Shown here: in pieces, positions 22,207-22,301 of the stretch
How the letters are laid out: each line of letters opens with the position of its first letter
Position numbering within the stretch: position 1 is the stretch's first letter
From: Streptomyces sp. NRRL S-337
Lineage (GTDB): Bacteria > Actinomycetota > Actinomycetes > Streptomycetales > Streptomycetaceae
Reading direction: 5' to 3'
Length of the DNA: 22,301 nucleotides
Assembly (NCBI RefSeq): GCF_000720175.1
Contig: NZ_JOIX01000108.1
Location: 1-22,301, forward strand
Notes under the pieces: model-generated
The model's input: the letters and a program-made list of their open reading frames with translations, nothing else
The model's database searches: none
Told to the model about the DNA's origin: nothing
Program-made: the position numbers and the translations under genes

Positions 22207-22299
22207 CTAATACTGCAACCGCATGTGGGGGTTGTGGCCTCGGCGTTGGTAGTGGCAGTGGCGGGCTCGGGCTTGGCTGCGTCTGCGGAAGTGTGACCA
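22207..22299 (-). CDS. C-terminal tail of a probable transposase (cut by window edge)
   Basis: Reading inward from the right edge, a minus-strand frame gives 30 residues and a TAG stop at 22207-22209. The residues include WSHFRRRSQARARHCHYQRRG. A 'WS--RRR-QARAR--HY-RR' ending is what I recall for streptomycete IS701/IS4-like DDE transposases. The catalytic part lies outside the window, so family and intactness are unknown. If right, an insertion sequence sits about 150 bp downstream of disA. A chance open frame remains possible because only 93 bases are visible. Confidence 0.5.
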   Translation of the reverse strand, partial: WSHFRRRSQARARHCHYQRRGHNPHMRLQY

Positions 22300-22301
22300 G
22301 T

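Noticed and set aside
1..22301. tRNA or rRNA genes
   Set aside because: No cloverleaf with T-loop GGTTCGA-type signature in a proper frame and no rRNA-like stretches were recognised by eye.

Overview
The window is high-GC actinobacterial DNA, almost certainly Streptomyces or a close relative. The evidence is the near-universal G/C third codon position, frequent GTG starts, an XRE/DUF397 gene pair, a Hanks-type kinase with a PQQ-like sensor domain, and a DisA that matches my memory of streptomycete DisA almost residue for residue.

Left part (1-7.9 kb), accessory: the 3' end of a SulP anion transporter with STAS domain; a lipoprotein M1 metallopeptidase; a class I SAM methyltransferase divergent from a TetR regulator with a clear promoter/operator; a TIM-barrel glycosidase-like protein; two small membrane proteins; and a short SH3-like protein. 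The spacers here are filled with unrelated tandem repeats of 5-32 bp. Many of these begin at a gene's stop codon.

Middle (7.9-12.1 kb), signalling: a large membrane Ser/Thr kinase with an extracytoplasmic beta-propeller, then a streptomycete regulatory module. The module has a small conserved protein with a coupled, possibly truncated partner on the minus strand, and an XRE regulator overlapping a DUF397 protein on the plus strand. A strong hairpin closes it.

Right part (12.1-22.1 kb), conserved core: ilvD (branched-chain amino acid synthesis), a sugar-phosphate isomerase-like TIM barrel, a short Ppx/GppA phosphatase, a Cys-rich protein of unknown function, an unusual one-polypeptide fusion (ECF sigma regions 2 and 4, zinc-finger anti-sigma motif, membrane helix, BACON domain, Pro/Thr tail), then radA and disA (DNA repair and c-di-AMP synthesis). 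The far right edge holds what looks like the C-terminal tail of a transposase on the minus strand.

Two architectural themes stand out. Seven genes lack a Shine-Dalgarno sequence and carry a -10-like hexamer ending 6-7 nt before the start codon, which suggests leaderless transcripts. At least six genes have a stop codon sitting in or beside a short duplicated segment, so that stop codons recur downstream, often in other frames. No tRNA, rRNA, CRISPR array or complete mobile element was seen.
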